61,895 nt of DNA from F1-60-MAGs027 sp044344715 (GCA_044344715.1 JBIJCI010000003.1:1-61895), one strand, 5' to 3'; numbered from the stretch's first letter, positions 1 to 7,803 are shown. Made by a program: numbers and translations. Notes: generated by a model not told the origin, from the letters alone.

Positions 1-1260
1 GACCTCGATGCCTGCACGATGTGCGGACGGTGCACCAGCGTTTGCCCGGCGCACGCAACCGGTAAGCCGCTCGACCCGCGCGAGATCGTGCTGAAGAGCG
101 GTGAAGTGATGGCTGCGACCGCTGCACATGCTCCGGGTGGAAGGGTGTCGCCGCCGATCGGGGTCGACGCCGAGATCACCGTGTCGGCCAACTCCGTGTT
201 CGAACGAATCACCGCGGAGGAAGTCTGGTCCTGCACCTCGTGCAAGGCGTGCGACGAGATCTGCCCGGTGAACATCGAGATTCTCGACAAGATCCTCGAC
301 ATGCGCCGGTACCTCTCCTTGATGGAGAGCAACTTCCCCGCCGAACTCGGCAACGCCTACCGGGCGATGGAGAACCAGGGCAACCCGTGGGGCATGAACC
401 AGGGTGACCGTGGTGCGTGGGCAAAGGACCTCGACGTCACGGTGCTCGACCCGGGTCAGGCACTCACGCACGAGTACCTCTACTGGGTGGGTTGTGCCGG
501 GTCGTTCGACGACAAGAACAAGAAGGTCACGCAGGCAATGGCAAAGCTGCTGAAGCGTGCGGGTATCGACGTGGCGATCCTCGGCCCCAGCGAGATGTGC
601 ACTGGTGATTCTGCGCGGCGCAGCGGCAACGAGTACCTCTTCCAGATGCTCGCCACGCCCAACGTGGAGATGCTGAACGGCATGGGCGTGAAGAAGATCA
701 TCACGCAGTGCCCGCACTGCTTCAACACGATGAAGAACGAGTACCCGCAGTTGGGCGGCAACTACGAGGTGGTGCACCACACGCAGCTGCTCGAGGAACT
801 GATCGCCAACGGCAAGCTCGACATGAGCAATGCATCGCTCGACGATCGCATCACCTACCACGATTCCTGCTACCTCGGTCGCCACAACGACGTGTACCTT
901 GCACCGCGCAAGGTGGTCGGCTCGATCAAGGGCATCCAGGTCGTGGAGATGCCGCGCAACGGCACCAAGGGCATGTGCTGCGGTGCGGGTGGTGCGCGCA
1001 TGTGGATGGAGGAGAACGTCGGCACGAAGGTGAACGACGAGCGTGCCCGCGAGGCGATCGCGACCGGCGCGACGCGCATCGCGACCGCCTGCCCGTTCTG
1101 CTACATCATGCTCGACGACGGCGTGAAGGGCGCAGGCAAGGACGAGTCGCAGGTGAAGGTCGGTGACATCGCCATCCACGTGCTGGAAGCGATCGAGAAC
1201 GGCGAACGTGCCGCCGCCGCTACCGGCGCCCCGCTCAGCGACGCCGTCGCCGGCGAATGA
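1..1260 (+). CDS. etfD: EtfD-like membrane Fe-S oxidoreductase, C-terminal part (5' end outside window)
   Basis: The reading frame is open from base 1, so the start and any N-terminal membrane domain lie outside the window; 419 residues are visible. Two 4Fe-4S motifs open it: Cys5, Cys8, Cys11, Cys15 (CTMCGRC then CP) and a second cluster around residues 78-88 (CTSCKAC). Two CCG (heterodisulfide-reductase type) domains follow, with CAG at 165, MCTGD at 200, CPHC at 237, DSC at 290, CCGAGG at 326 and CPFC at 364. This layout matches actinobacterial EtfD (Rv0338c family), which takes electrons from the electron-transfer flavoprotein during acyl-CoA oxidation and passes them to quinone at the membrane. 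A generic heterodisulfide-reductase-like subunit is the alternative. Confidence 0.8.
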   Translation, partial: DLDACTMCGRCTSVCPAHATGKPLDPREIVLKSGEVMAATAAHAPGGRVSPPIGVDAEITVSANSVFERITAEEVWSCTSCKACDEICPVNIEILDKILDMRRYLSLMESNFPAELGNAYRAMENQGNPWGMNQGDRGAWAKDLDVTVLDPGQALTHEYLYWVGCAGSFDDKNKKVTQAMAKLLKRAGIDVAILGPSEMCTGDSARRSGNEYLFQMLATPNVEMLNGMGVKKIITQCPHCFNTMKNEYPQLGGNYEVVHHTQLLEELIANGKLDMSNASLDDRITYHDSCYLGRHNDVYLAPRKVVGSIKGIQVVEMPRNGTKGMCCGAGGARMWMEENVGTKVNDERAREAIATGATRIATACPFCYIMLDDGVKGAGKDESQVKVGDIAIHVLEAIENGERAAAATGAPLSDAVAGE

Positions 1261-1281
1261 CCCCCCCACGAAGCCATCCCT

Positions 1282-1617
1282 GTGCTTCGTGTTTCTGATG
1301 CAATCGCTTCTGCGGCATGGTATTCCCAGTTGGGCTTCGTTGAAGATTGGCGCCATCAACATGAGCCGAACTTCCCGTGGTTCATGTCGGTGAGCACTCC
1401 TGATGGAGCGACGATCTTTCTCTCTGAACATGTTGGTGATGCCGCGGCGGGAGGTTCGATTTATCTGGTCACTCGTGATGTTGATGCGATAGCCGCAGTT
1501 CTGCGAATACAGCCACGAAAGATGCCGTGGGGTGATCGTGAATGTTCGACGAGCGACCCGGATGGCAATAACGTGCGAATCAGCCAGCCGGCTGACCGAG
1601 CAACAAACTTCGTCTAG
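1282..1617 (+). CDS. VOC (glyoxalase/bleomycin-resistance-like) domain protein
   Basis: A 111-residue single VOC-fold protein: LRVSDAIASAAWY at the N-terminus, FLSEH in the middle and SDPDGN near the C-terminus, as in glyoxalase/bleomycin-binding proteins that act as metal-dependent lyases or drug binders. The substrate cannot be told. The only usable start after the upstream stop is GTG 1282, yet the frame is open back to the etfD stop (TGA 1258-1260), and the codons between would read AIPV, the usual N-terminal strand of the family, so the start is doubtful. Codon use is visibly poorer in G+C than the flanking genes, suggesting recent transfer. The 3' end overlaps convergent dcd by 4 nt. 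Confidence 0.7.
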   Translation: MLRVSDAIASAAWYSQLGFVEDWRHQHEPNFPWFMSVSTPDGATIFLSEHVGDAAAGGSIYLVTRDVDAIAAVLRIQPRKMPWGDRECSTSDPDGNNVRISQPADRATNFV

Positions 1618-2177
1618 CGGAAGTTCTCGAAGTACCTGCTCGGTGTCGGACCGCGCTGGCCCTGGTACTTCGAGCCTCGCGCGCCGGACCCGTACGGCTT
1701 GTCCGCGGGCGTGGTCATCGTCATGAAACTCACTTGGCCGATCTTCATGCCGGGATAGATGGTGATCGGCAGGTTCGCCACGTTCGACAACTCGAGCGTG
1801 ATGTGGCCATCGAACCCTGCGTCAATGAACCCGGCCGTCGAATGGATCAGGAGACCGAGGCGACCGAGCGAACTCTTCCCCTCGACCCGGGCAACGAGAT
1901 CGCTGGCGATCGCAACCCGCTCGAGCGTGGAGCCCAGCACGAACTCCCCCGGGTGGAGCATGAACGCCTCGTCGCTCGCGATCTCCACCAGTTCGGTGAG
2001 TTCGGTCAGATCCTTCTTCACGTCGATTACCGCAGCCGAATGGTTACGGAACACTCGGAAGAGGTTGGACACCTTGACATCGATCGACGAAGGCTGCAGG
2101 CACGACTCGTCGAACGGCTCGACGATGATCCGCCCCGTGTTGACGGCCTCACGAATGCTGCGGTCGGAGAGAATCAC
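1614..2177 (-). CDS. dcd: dCTP deaminase
   Basis: This 187-residue protein has the family's usual length. It deaminates dCTP to dUTP for dTMP synthesis; actinobacterial members often also hydrolyse dUTP to dUMP. Seen: N-terminal MILSDRSIREAV, the nucleotide-binding EGKSSLGRLGL segment and the catalytic block AGFIDAGFDG followed by ITLELSN with the conserved Glu. Trimeric cytosolic enzyme by family. The start is GTG 2177; a TAGGGT hexamer lies 9 nt upstream on the minus strand (2192-2187), consistent with a very short leader. It is convergent with the VOC gene and divergent from tRNA-Gly. Confidence 0.93.
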   Translation of the reverse strand: MILSDRSIREAVNTGRIIVEPFDESCLQPSSIDVKVSNLFRVFRNHSAAVIDVKKDLTELTELVEIASDEAFMLHPGEFVLGSTLERVAIASDLVARVEGKSSLGRLGLLIHSTAGFIDAGFDGHITLELSNVANLPITIYPGMKIGQVSFMTMTTPADKPYGSGARGSKYQGQRGPTPSRYFENFR

Positions 2178-2225
2178 GGCACACGAACCCTAGTAAACGT
2201 GGGTTGGTACGATTTCGGTGGTTCT

Positions 2226-2296
2226 GCGGGTGTAGTTCAATGGCAGAACATCAGCTTCCCAAGTTGAGAACGCGGGTTCGATTCCCGTCACCCGCT
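2226..2296 (+). tRNA. tRNA-Gly (anticodon CCC)
   Basis: Cloverleaf of 71 nt: acceptor GCGGGTG pairs with CACCCGC, D stem GTTC/GAAC, anticodon stem TCAGC/GTTGA with loop TTCCCAA giving anticodon CCC (reads GGG), T arm GCGGG/CCCGT with TTCGATT loop. Discriminator T; CCA is not encoded. Its last 9 nt overlap the antisense 3' end of the small membrane-protein gene. Confidence 0.95.
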
Positions 2297-2500
2297 CACG
2301 ACGAGGGTGAACAGCGCCCACAGTGCCACCACCAACCCGAGCAGACCCATCGCGATGCTGCGTCCCTTGGGGGCGTGGGTAAGTTCCCCCTCCTCGCGGG
2401 GGGTCTCGCGGGGCCTGAACACCGCCGCGATGTTGCCGATGAACATGGCGCCACCGAAGGCCAGCACGAGCCATGCGAGGAGATCCTCTCCGAGGAACAT
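2288..2500 (-). CDS. small two-helix membrane protein, unknown function
   Basis: A 70-residue protein with two predicted membrane helices (about residues 7-27 and 47-68) joined by a charged loop containing RPRETPREEGE. The ATG at 2500 has an AGGTGA ribosome site 8 nt upstream and lies 15 nt after the dnaB stop, so it is probably co-transcribed with dnaB. The stop codon falls inside the complement of tRNA-Gly. No family is recognised; position downstream of dnaB is the only clue. It could be spurious, but the hydrophobic pattern and ribosome site favour a real gene. Confidence 0.6.
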   Translation of the reverse strand: MFLGEDLLAWLVLAFGGAMFIGNIAAVFRPRETPREEGELTHAPKGRSIAMGLLGLVVALWALFTLVVSG

Positions 2501-2515
2501 CGAACCGTCACCTGC

Positions 2516-3898
2516 CTAGATCGTCGTCGCTGACGTGCCCTCGAAGAAGTTCTCGAAACGGGTGAACGGCTCGATCCACGCGAGCTTGACGGTATCGGTT
2601 CGTCCGGCGCGGTGCTTGGCAACGATGAGGTCGGCGGTGCCGCGGGCCGCCGTCGAATCACCGGCCACCTCGCCCCGGTAGATGAACATCACGACGTCGG
2701 CGTCCTGCTCGATGGCGCCGGACTCGCGCAGGTCCGACAGGTTCGGACGCTTGTCCCCGCGGTTCTCCAGGTTGCGGCTCAGCTGGCTGAGCGCCACGAT
2801 CGGCACGTTGAACTCGCGGGCCATCAGTTTCAGGTTGCGGCTGATGTCACTCACCTCGAGCTGACGGTTCTCCACTTTCGCATCGCCGCCCATCAACTGG
2901 AGGTAGTCGATGACGATGAGCGCAAGATCACCGTGCGCGAGTCGCACACGCCGGGCCCGCGCACGCATCGAACCGACCGAGGTCGACGGTGAGTCGTCGA
3001 TGATGAGCGGGATGTCGAGCCGTCCGACTGCGCGACCGATCTCGGTCCACTGCCGCTCGCTCGGTGCCGCACCGCGCAATACCTCCGACGGAACGCTCGC
3101 CTCACTGGCCAGCACACGCTGCGTGAGTTCGTAGGCGCTCATTTCCAGGCTGAAGAAGATGACCGGGCGCATCGAGTTGCGGGCCACGTTGACGGCCATG
3201 TTGAGGGCGAGGGCGCTCTTTCCCATACCGGGACGCGCCCCAATCACGTTGAGGGTGCCCGGTTGCAGACCGAGCAACATTTCGTCGAGCTTCGTGAAAC
3301 CGGTGCGAACACCGGTGAGTGCGTCGGGATTGTTCCAGCGCTCCTCGATGGTTTCCAACGATTGGGAGAGGAGCACTCCCAGCGTCTGGGCGCCCTCGCT
3401 CAACTTCCCCGCGGAAACGTCGTAGATCTTGCCCTCGGCCTCGTCGAGTGCCTGATCCACGTCGGCAGGTTCGCTGTAGGCGATCTCGGCGATCGCCGCC
3501 GCGGCGGAGATGACGCGTCGAAGTTTGGCGGCGTCCTGCACGATCTTCGCGTAACGTTCGGCGCTCGAGATGGCGGGTGTGGCGTTCTGTAATTGCACGA
3601 GGGCGTCGAGTCCGCCTACCCCTTCCAACAACGCGGCCTTGCGGAGTTCCTCACCGACCGTCACCGGATCGACCGGCTCGCCACCGATGCTCAACGACCG
3701 GATCGCATCGAACACGTGCTTGTGGGCCGGCTTGTAGAAGTCGTCGGTCGCCACTCCGCGCTCGAGCACGATCGCGATCGCTTCGTCCGACAACATCATC
3801 GCGCCGAGCAGCGATGCCTCGGCGTCGACGTTGTGGGGTGGCACACGAGGCTTGCCGCGGTCATCGGAGTCGCCGCGGCGAATATCGGTAATCGTCAC
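2516..3898 (-). CDS. dnaB: replicative DNA helicase DnaB
   Basis: The 460-residue hexameric helicase unwinds the fork 5' to 3' and recruits primase. The N-terminal DnaB_N domain (about 20-120) is followed by a RecA-like C-terminal domain with Walker A GARPGMGKS at 220-228, Walker B-like LIVIDYLQLM, and the ALSQLSR and LRESGAIEQDAD motifs. No intein is present, although actinobacterial DnaB proteins often carry one. The GTG start at 3898 has GAAGG about 8 nt upstream. It ends the minus-strand rpsF-ssb-rpsR-rplI block and has its own 165-bp upstream gap holding an 11-bp phased repeat. Confidence 0.97.
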   Translation of the reverse strand: MTITDIRRGDSDDRGKPRVPPHNVDAEASLLGAMMLSDEAIAIVLERGVATDDFYKPAHKHVFDAIRSLSIGGEPVDPVTVGEELRKAALLEGVGGLDALVQLQNATPAISSAERYAKIVQDAAKLRRVISAAAAIAEIAYSEPADVDQALDEAEGKIYDVSAGKLSEGAQTLGVLLSQSLETIEERWNNPDALTGVRTGFTKLDEMLLGLQPGTLNVIGARPGMGKSALALNMAVNVARNSMRPVIFFSLEMSAYELTQRVLASEASVPSEVLRGAAPSERQWTEIGRAVGRLDIPLIIDDSPSTSVGSMRARARRVRLAHGDLALIVIDYLQLMGGDAKVENRQLEVSDISRNLKLMAREFNVPIVALSQLSRNLENRGDKRPNLSDLRESGAIEQDADVVMFIYRGEVAGDSTAARGTADLIVAKHRAGRTDTVKLAWIEPFTRFENFFEGTSATTI

Positions 3899-3967
3899 GC
3901 TTCTACCTTCGTCCGTTCTGCCTGTTGATCACAAGGGGCACAACCCTGTGAATTGTCAGTGAATGTG

Positions 3968-4011
3968 CCGTGGACGACCTGTGGTCGGCCTGTGGAAACC
4001 CTGTGGACCGT
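3968..4011. repeat. four 11-bp direct repeats (DnaA-box-like) upstream of dnaB
   Basis: Four head-to-tail 11-mers: CCGTGGACGAC, CTGTGGTCGGC, CTGTGGAAACC, CTGTGGACCGT. The YGTGG core recurs exactly every 11 bp (3969, 3980, 3991, 4002), about one helical turn, and resembles the complement of the DnaA box TTGTCCACA. It occupies the dnaB/rplI gap, 70-113 bp upstream of the dnaB start. Confidence 0.6.
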
Positions 4012-4063
4012 ATCGGACGGATGGCAGGGAGTTCGGGATGACTACCGACCCTCGCCGGGCCGT

Positions 4064-4510
4064 TCAGCTGGACCGCACCTCGATGTTGAGCGTGCCGCGC
4101 ACGTCGGCATACAGGCCGACGGACACCGCATGGCTGCCCACCTCGCGAATCGGTGACGGAATCGAGACGTTCTTGCGCTCGACGACGACGTGGAACTGTC
4201 GCTCGACGGCTTCCACGATGTCGGCAGCAGTGACCGATCCGAACAACTTGCCCGTCGAACCCGCCTTCGCAACGATGACGAGCGGCTCGGAAGCGAACTG
4301 CGCGGCGATCGACCGTGCAGACTCGCGGTCGGCGGCCTCGCGCACGGCTCGGGTCTTCTTCAACGTGGCCGCCTGCTCCACCGCACCATCGGTTGCCTCC
4401 ACGGCCAACCCGTTGGGGATCAGGTAGTTGCGGGCGTGGCCCGACGACACGGTGACGATGTCACCACGACGGCCGAGTCCCTTCACGTCGCGGCGCAAGA
4501 GCACCTGCAC
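4064..4510 (-). CDS. rplI: 50S ribosomal protein L9
   Basis: A 148-residue L9, usual length. It opens VQVLLRRDVKGLGRRGD and continues GHARNYLIPNGLA, the L9 N-terminal signature, with the rRNA-binding C-domain after residue 60 (GSTGKLFGSVT). The frame is open further upstream, but the correct start is GTG 4510: it begins exactly at the family N-terminus, lies 4 nt after the rpsR stop, and has GAGGG in the rpsR 3' end as its ribosome site. Last ribosomal gene of the rpsF-ssb-rpsR-rplI operon. Confidence 0.95.
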   Translation of the reverse strand: MQVLLRRDVKGLGRRGDIVTVSSGHARNYLIPNGLAVEATDGAVEQAATLKKTRAVREAADRESARSIAAQFASEPLVIVAKAGSTGKLFGSVTAADIVEAVERQFHVVVERKNVSIPSPIREVGSHAVSVGLYADVRGTLNIEVRSS

Positions 4511-4514
4511 GACG

Positions 4515-4931
4515 TCAGCCCTCGGTCGTCGTGGCGGGTGCCGCCTCCGGGGCGACCTCGGCGGGTGCGCCAGGGGCGTCCGGGATGTTCGCGTAGCGCT
4601 CGACAACGTCACGGCTCACGCCGCCACGCTCCTCGCGGTCCTCGTCACGGTTGCGGGGTCCGCGCAGACCGGCGACCCGCTTGGTGTAGGGCAACAGTGC
4701 CATTTCGCGCGCGTTCTTCACGGCGTTGGCGATGTCGCGCTGCTGCTGCACGTCGGCACCGGTCATGCGACGGGCCTTCAGCTTGGAGCGGTCGCTCATG
4801 AATCGCTGCAGGAGGTTGACGTCCTTGTAGTCGATGTAGACGATGCGCTCGGGATTGAGCGGGTTCGGCTTCTTCTTGTAGCGGCGCTGCAGGAGTTTCG
4901 CGGCACGGAGTTTGTTCTTCTTGCTGGTCAT
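4515..4931 (-). CDS. rpsR: 30S ribosomal protein S18 with long C-terminal extension
   Basis: The first 85 residues are S18, with the conserved IDYKDVNLLQRFMSDR and LLPYTKR regions, which pairs with S6 on the 30S platform. The N-terminal zinc cysteines are absent (KPNPLNPERIVYID), so this is the zinc-free form. About 50 extra residues follow, first Arg/Glu-rich then Ala/Pro-rich (PEAAPATTTEG); S18 is normally 75-85 residues. GAAGGA precedes the ATG. A second S18 paralogue elsewhere in the genome cannot be excluded. Confidence 0.95.
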   Translation of the reverse strand: MTSKKNKLRAAKLLQRRYKKKPNPLNPERIVYIDYKDVNLLQRFMSDRSKLKARRMTGADVQQQRDIANAVKNAREMALLPYTKRVAGLRGPRNRDEDREERGGVSRDVVERYANIPDAPGAPAEVAPEAAPATTTEG

Positions 4932-4989
4932 GTCGTTGTTCCTTCTCTACGGGTCTCTACGGATGGTGGTTTCGTGTGATGGTGACGGG

Positions 4990-5427
4990 TCAGAACGGCT
5001 CTTCGCCCTCGAAGGGGCTGGCTTCACCCGATGGGCTCGTGCCACCACCGGTCTTCTTTGCCGCAGCGTCCTTGCGCGGGGTCCGCTCGACTTGTGCCGT
5101 GGCCCAGCGAAGGCTCGGTCCGAGCTCGTCGGCGATCACGTCGATGGCGGTGCGCTTGTCGCCCTCGCGGGTGGTGTACTCACGCTGCTCGAGACGACCG
5201 GTGACGACGATGCGGGTGCCTTTGGACAGTGAGGCCGCGGCGTTCTCGCCGAGGTCACCCCAGGCGGTGACGTTGAAGTACGAGGTCTGCTCCTGCCACT
5301 CGCCGTTGACCTGGTAGCGGCGACCGACGGCGATACCGAACGATGCGACGGCGCGACCGTTGGCGGTGAAACGCAACTCGGGATCCCTGGTGAGGTTGCC
5401 GACGAGGGTGATGGTGTTGTCTGCCAT
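4990..5427 (-). CDS. ssb: single-stranded DNA-binding protein
   Basis: A 145-residue SSB with an OB fold in residues 1-110 (ITLVGNLTRDPELRF, YFNVTAWGDLGENAA, GRLEQREY), a short flexible linker and the acidic tip EGEEPF that recruits partner proteins. It protects ssDNA at forks and in repair. The ATG at 5427 is preceded by AAAGGAGC. Its place between rpsF and rpsR is the common bacterial arrangement and ties SSB supply to ribosomal-protein expression. Confidence 0.96.
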   Translation of the reverse strand: MADNTITLVGNLTRDPELRFTANGRAVASFGIAVGRRYQVNGEWQEQTSYFNVTAWGDLGENAAASLSKGTRIVVTGRLEQREYTTREGDKRTAIDVIADELGPSLRWATAQVERTPRKDAAAKKTGGGTSPSGEASPFEGEEPF

Positions 5428-5454
5428 GGATGCTCCTTTGAGCGTTGCGGTGGG

Positions 5455-5790
5455 TTACTTGGCCGTGCCGGCGGGCTGCATGCCGCGGCGACTTGCCTCG
5501 TGATCGGGAAGACGCAACACCTTGTGGCGCAACACGTCGTCGGAGAGGCGCAACGTGCGTTCGACTTCGGCGAGCGCACCGCCCTCGGCGACGATGTTGA
5601 AGACGGCGTAGTAGCCGTCGTTCTGCTTCTTGATCGGGTAGGCCAGGCGGCGCCTGCCCCACCAATCGGGTGACCCGTGGACGGACCCGCCGACACCGGT
5701 CACCGACTTGGTGATCTGGTTGACCCAGCCGTGGGCCGTGTTTTCGTCGAGGGCACCGCTGAGGATGACCATCATCTCGTATGGGCGCAT
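5455..5790 (-). CDS. rpsF: 30S ribosomal protein S6
   Basis: The 111-residue S6 begins MRPYEMMVILSG and contains the family's WGRRRLAYPIKKQNDGYYAVF block; it binds S18 on the 30S platform. The ATG at 5790 has GAAGGGAG (5805-5798) 7 nt upstream. It is first in the rpsF-ssb-rpsR-rplI block and has a structured leader (5791-5866), suggesting feedback on the operon. Confidence 0.96.
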   Translation of the reverse strand: MRPYEMMVILSGALDENTAHGWVNQITKSVTGVGGSVHGSPDWWGRRRLAYPIKKQNDGYYAVFNIVAEGGALAEVERTLRLSDDVLRHKVLRLPDHEASRRGMQPAGTAK

Positions 5791-5866
5791 GTCATGACTC
5801 CCTTCGGACTCGACCCCGAAGGTCGAGGCCCCGTGAGGGGCAGGGTGGATAGGACTGTTGAGCGTA
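5791..5866 (-). promoter_or_regulatory. structured rpsF leader with two alternative hairpins and a -10 element
   Basis: Read on the minus strand: TACGCT (5866-5861) is a plausible -10. The leader then holds GCCCC-TCAC-GGGGC, followed by hairpin A CTCGACC (5827-5821), loop TTCGG, GGTCGAG (5815-5809). Hairpin B, CCTTCGG (5822-5816), loop of 8, CCGAAGG (5807-5801), uses part of A and covers most of the Shine-Dalgarno GAAGGGAG. A and B cannot form together. Confidence 0.5.
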
Positions 5867-5932
5867 CCGTCACGCGCCGATCATGCCAACGGGGTGTTAC
5901 CGCGTCGGCATCCCGTTGTGTGCGGGGGGTGG

Positions 5933-6373
5933 CTACGCGCGGTTGCGCCGCGCGGCGACCGTGCGTTCGGCGCAACGCCTCGCGCGTTTTCGGCGCACCA
6001 TCCCGCCGCAGGGTGCGGCGGTGAGCAGATGGTGCCACTCGCAACTCGTGCACACCTCGACCGTGTACGCCGTGTACGGCTCGGGGCGTCGTTCGTACGA
6101 TCGGAATTCGGCGACCGACGTCATGCAGCGACCGGACCTCGGCAGACGGGGGCCAAAGAGATACGTCACGTTGCGCAAGGTCCGACGCGCGCACACCGGA
6201 CACGGCGACCTGCGGCTGGTGCCGTAACGGGTACCGGCGCGCACGAGGTCGCGTTCCGCGTCGCAGGCCTCGCGTAGCGACACGTCGCCGGCTCGGACGC
6301 GCTCGAGGAAGGCGCGGCGCAACATCCGGAAATCGATGGCCGCCCCGTGCGCTGCCCCGATGTCCCTACCCAT
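5933..6373 (-). CDS. DUF5318 family zinc-ribbon protein
   Basis: About 146 residues with the DUF5318 pattern: MLRRAFLERVRAGDVSLREACDA at the N-terminus, CPVC in the middle, and CTSCEWHH near the end, four cysteines likely to form a zinc ribbon. Function is unknown; the family is restricted to Actinobacteria. The start is uncertain: ATG 6373 lies 20 nt after the pcnA stop, ATG 6325 gives a family-like N-terminus. The C-terminus is Arg-rich. Probably co-transcribed with pcnA. Confidence 0.75.
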   Translation of the reverse strand: MGRDIGAAHGAAIDFRMLRRAFLERVRAGDVSLREACDAERDLVRAGTRYGTSRRSPCPVCARRTLRNVTYLFGPRLPRSGRCMTSVAEFRSYERRPEPYTAYTVEVCTSCEWHHLLTAAPCGGMVRRKRARRCAERTVAARRNRA

Positions 6374-6392
6374 CGCCCACACCGTAGTGGTG

Positions 6393-7796
6393 TCAGGCCG
6401 ATCCGCGTCCGGCCCACCATCCGTCGAGTCGGCGGCGGATCTCCTCGTCACCGAGCAGACCCTCGTCGAGTCGGATCTCCATCAGGAACTCCATCGCCTC
6501 GCCGACGGCACGACCGGGCTGGATCCCGAGGTGGGTCATCACCGCGAGTCCATCCATCTCCGGTCGAAGGGCGGCCAGCTCCTCCTTCGCCGCGAGATCA
6601 TCGATCCGCGCCTGCAACTCGTCCATCCGGCGGTTGAGTGCGTCGACCTTGCGTTCGCTCCTCGTCGTGCAGTCGCATCGCACGAGCACGTTCAGTTCGG
6701 TGAGCACGTCACCGGCGTCGCGCACGTACCTGCGCACCGCGGAATCCGTCCAGCCCATCTGGTACGTGTGGAACCGACCGCTGAGGAACACGAGCTCTGA
6801 CACCCGGCGGACGTCGTCGGTCGAGTAGCGCAGTTCGCGCATCCGCTTGCGGGTCATCTTGGCTCCCACCACCTCGTGGTGGTAGAAGGTCATCCCCTTG
6901 CCCGGTAGCACCTTGCGTGTCTGCGGTTTTCCGATGTCGTGGAACAGTGCGGCGAGTCGGGTGATGCGCAGGTCGCCGGGCATCTCCGGTCGCACGTTCT
7001 CCACCACCGCGAGCGTGTGCGTGAGTACGTCCTTGTGGCGGTGGATCGGATCCTGTTCGAGGGAGAGCGCGGGGAGTTCCGGGAGGAACGTGTCGGCGAG
7101 ACCGGTCTCGACGGAGAAACGCAGACCGAGCGTCGGTGAGTCGGTTGCGATCATCCGATCGAACTCGTTGCGGATGCGCTCGGCGGACACGATCTGCAGA
7201 CGGTCGCTCATCGACCGAACCGCCGAAACGAGTCCGTCGTCGGGGACGACCGACAACGTCGCGATGAACCGGGCGGCGCGCAACATTCGCAGCGGGTCGT
7301 CACTGAAACTCAGTTCCGGGGAGAGCGGCGTGCGCAGGCGGCGTGCCATCAAGTCCTCGAGCCCGCCGTGGGGATCCACCAGCTGCGGGGTCGGCGACGT
7401 GAGTTCCAGCGCCATTGCGTTGATGGTGAAATCGCGTCGTGACAGGTCGGTCTCCACCGAGTCGGAGAACTGCACGTCGGGCTTGCGCGAGTCCGGCGAG
7501 TAGGCCTCGGCGCGGTGCGTCGTGATCTCGAGCGTGCGATCGCCGCGCTTCGCAGCGATCGTTCCGAACCGCTCGCCCTGCGTCCACACCGCATCGACCC
7601 GGCCCGCGAGCAACGCCTTGACCGAATCGGGTCGGGCGTCGGTGGTGAAGTCGAAATCGAGCGAGGCGAGGTCGCGTCCGAGCATCAGGTCGCGCACCGT
7701 TCCACCGACGATGTAGAGGCGGTGACCGGCCGCGGCGAACGCCGCTGTGATCGGTTCCAATTCGGCAACCACCGCTTCGAACCGCGCAGGCTGCAC
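6393..7796 (-). CDS. pcnA: CCA tRNA nucleotidyltransferase / poly(A) polymerase family
   Basis: The 467-residue protein has a class II nucleotidyltransferase head (YIVGGTVRDLML at about 28-40; LDFDFTTDARPD carrying the metal-binding acidic pair; RRDFTINAMAL), RNA-binding regions and a C-terminal HD domain (HRHKDVLTHTL, LFHDIGKP). It adds CCA to tRNA 3' ends; two of the four tRNAs in this window lack an encoded CCA. Actinobacterial homologues (Rv3907c) sit in the same place. GTG start at 7796, with TAACCT 7 nt upstream, suggests a leaderless transcript. Confidence 0.93.
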   Translation of the reverse strand: MQPARFEAVVAELEPITAAFAAAGHRLYIVGGTVRDLMLGRDLASLDFDFTTDARPDSVKALLAGRVDAVWTQGERFGTIAAKRGDRTLEITTHRAEAYSPDSRKPDVQFSDSVETDLSRRDFTINAMALELTSPTPQLVDPHGGLEDLMARRLRTPLSPELSFSDDPLRMLRAARFIATLSVVPDDGLVSAVRSMSDRLQIVSAERIRNEFDRMIATDSPTLGLRFSVETGLADTFLPELPALSLEQDPIHRHKDVLTHTLAVVENVRPEMPGDLRITRLAALFHDIGKPQTRKVLPGKGMTFYHHEVVGAKMTRKRMRELRYSTDDVRRVSELVFLSGRFHTYQMGWTDSAVRRYVRDAGDVLTELNVLVRCDCTTRSERKVDALNRRMDELQARIDDLAAKEELAALRPEMDGLAVMTHLGIQPGRAVGEAMEFLMEIRLDEGLLGDEEIRRRLDGWWAGRGSA

Positions 7797-7803
7797 GAAC
7801 TAC

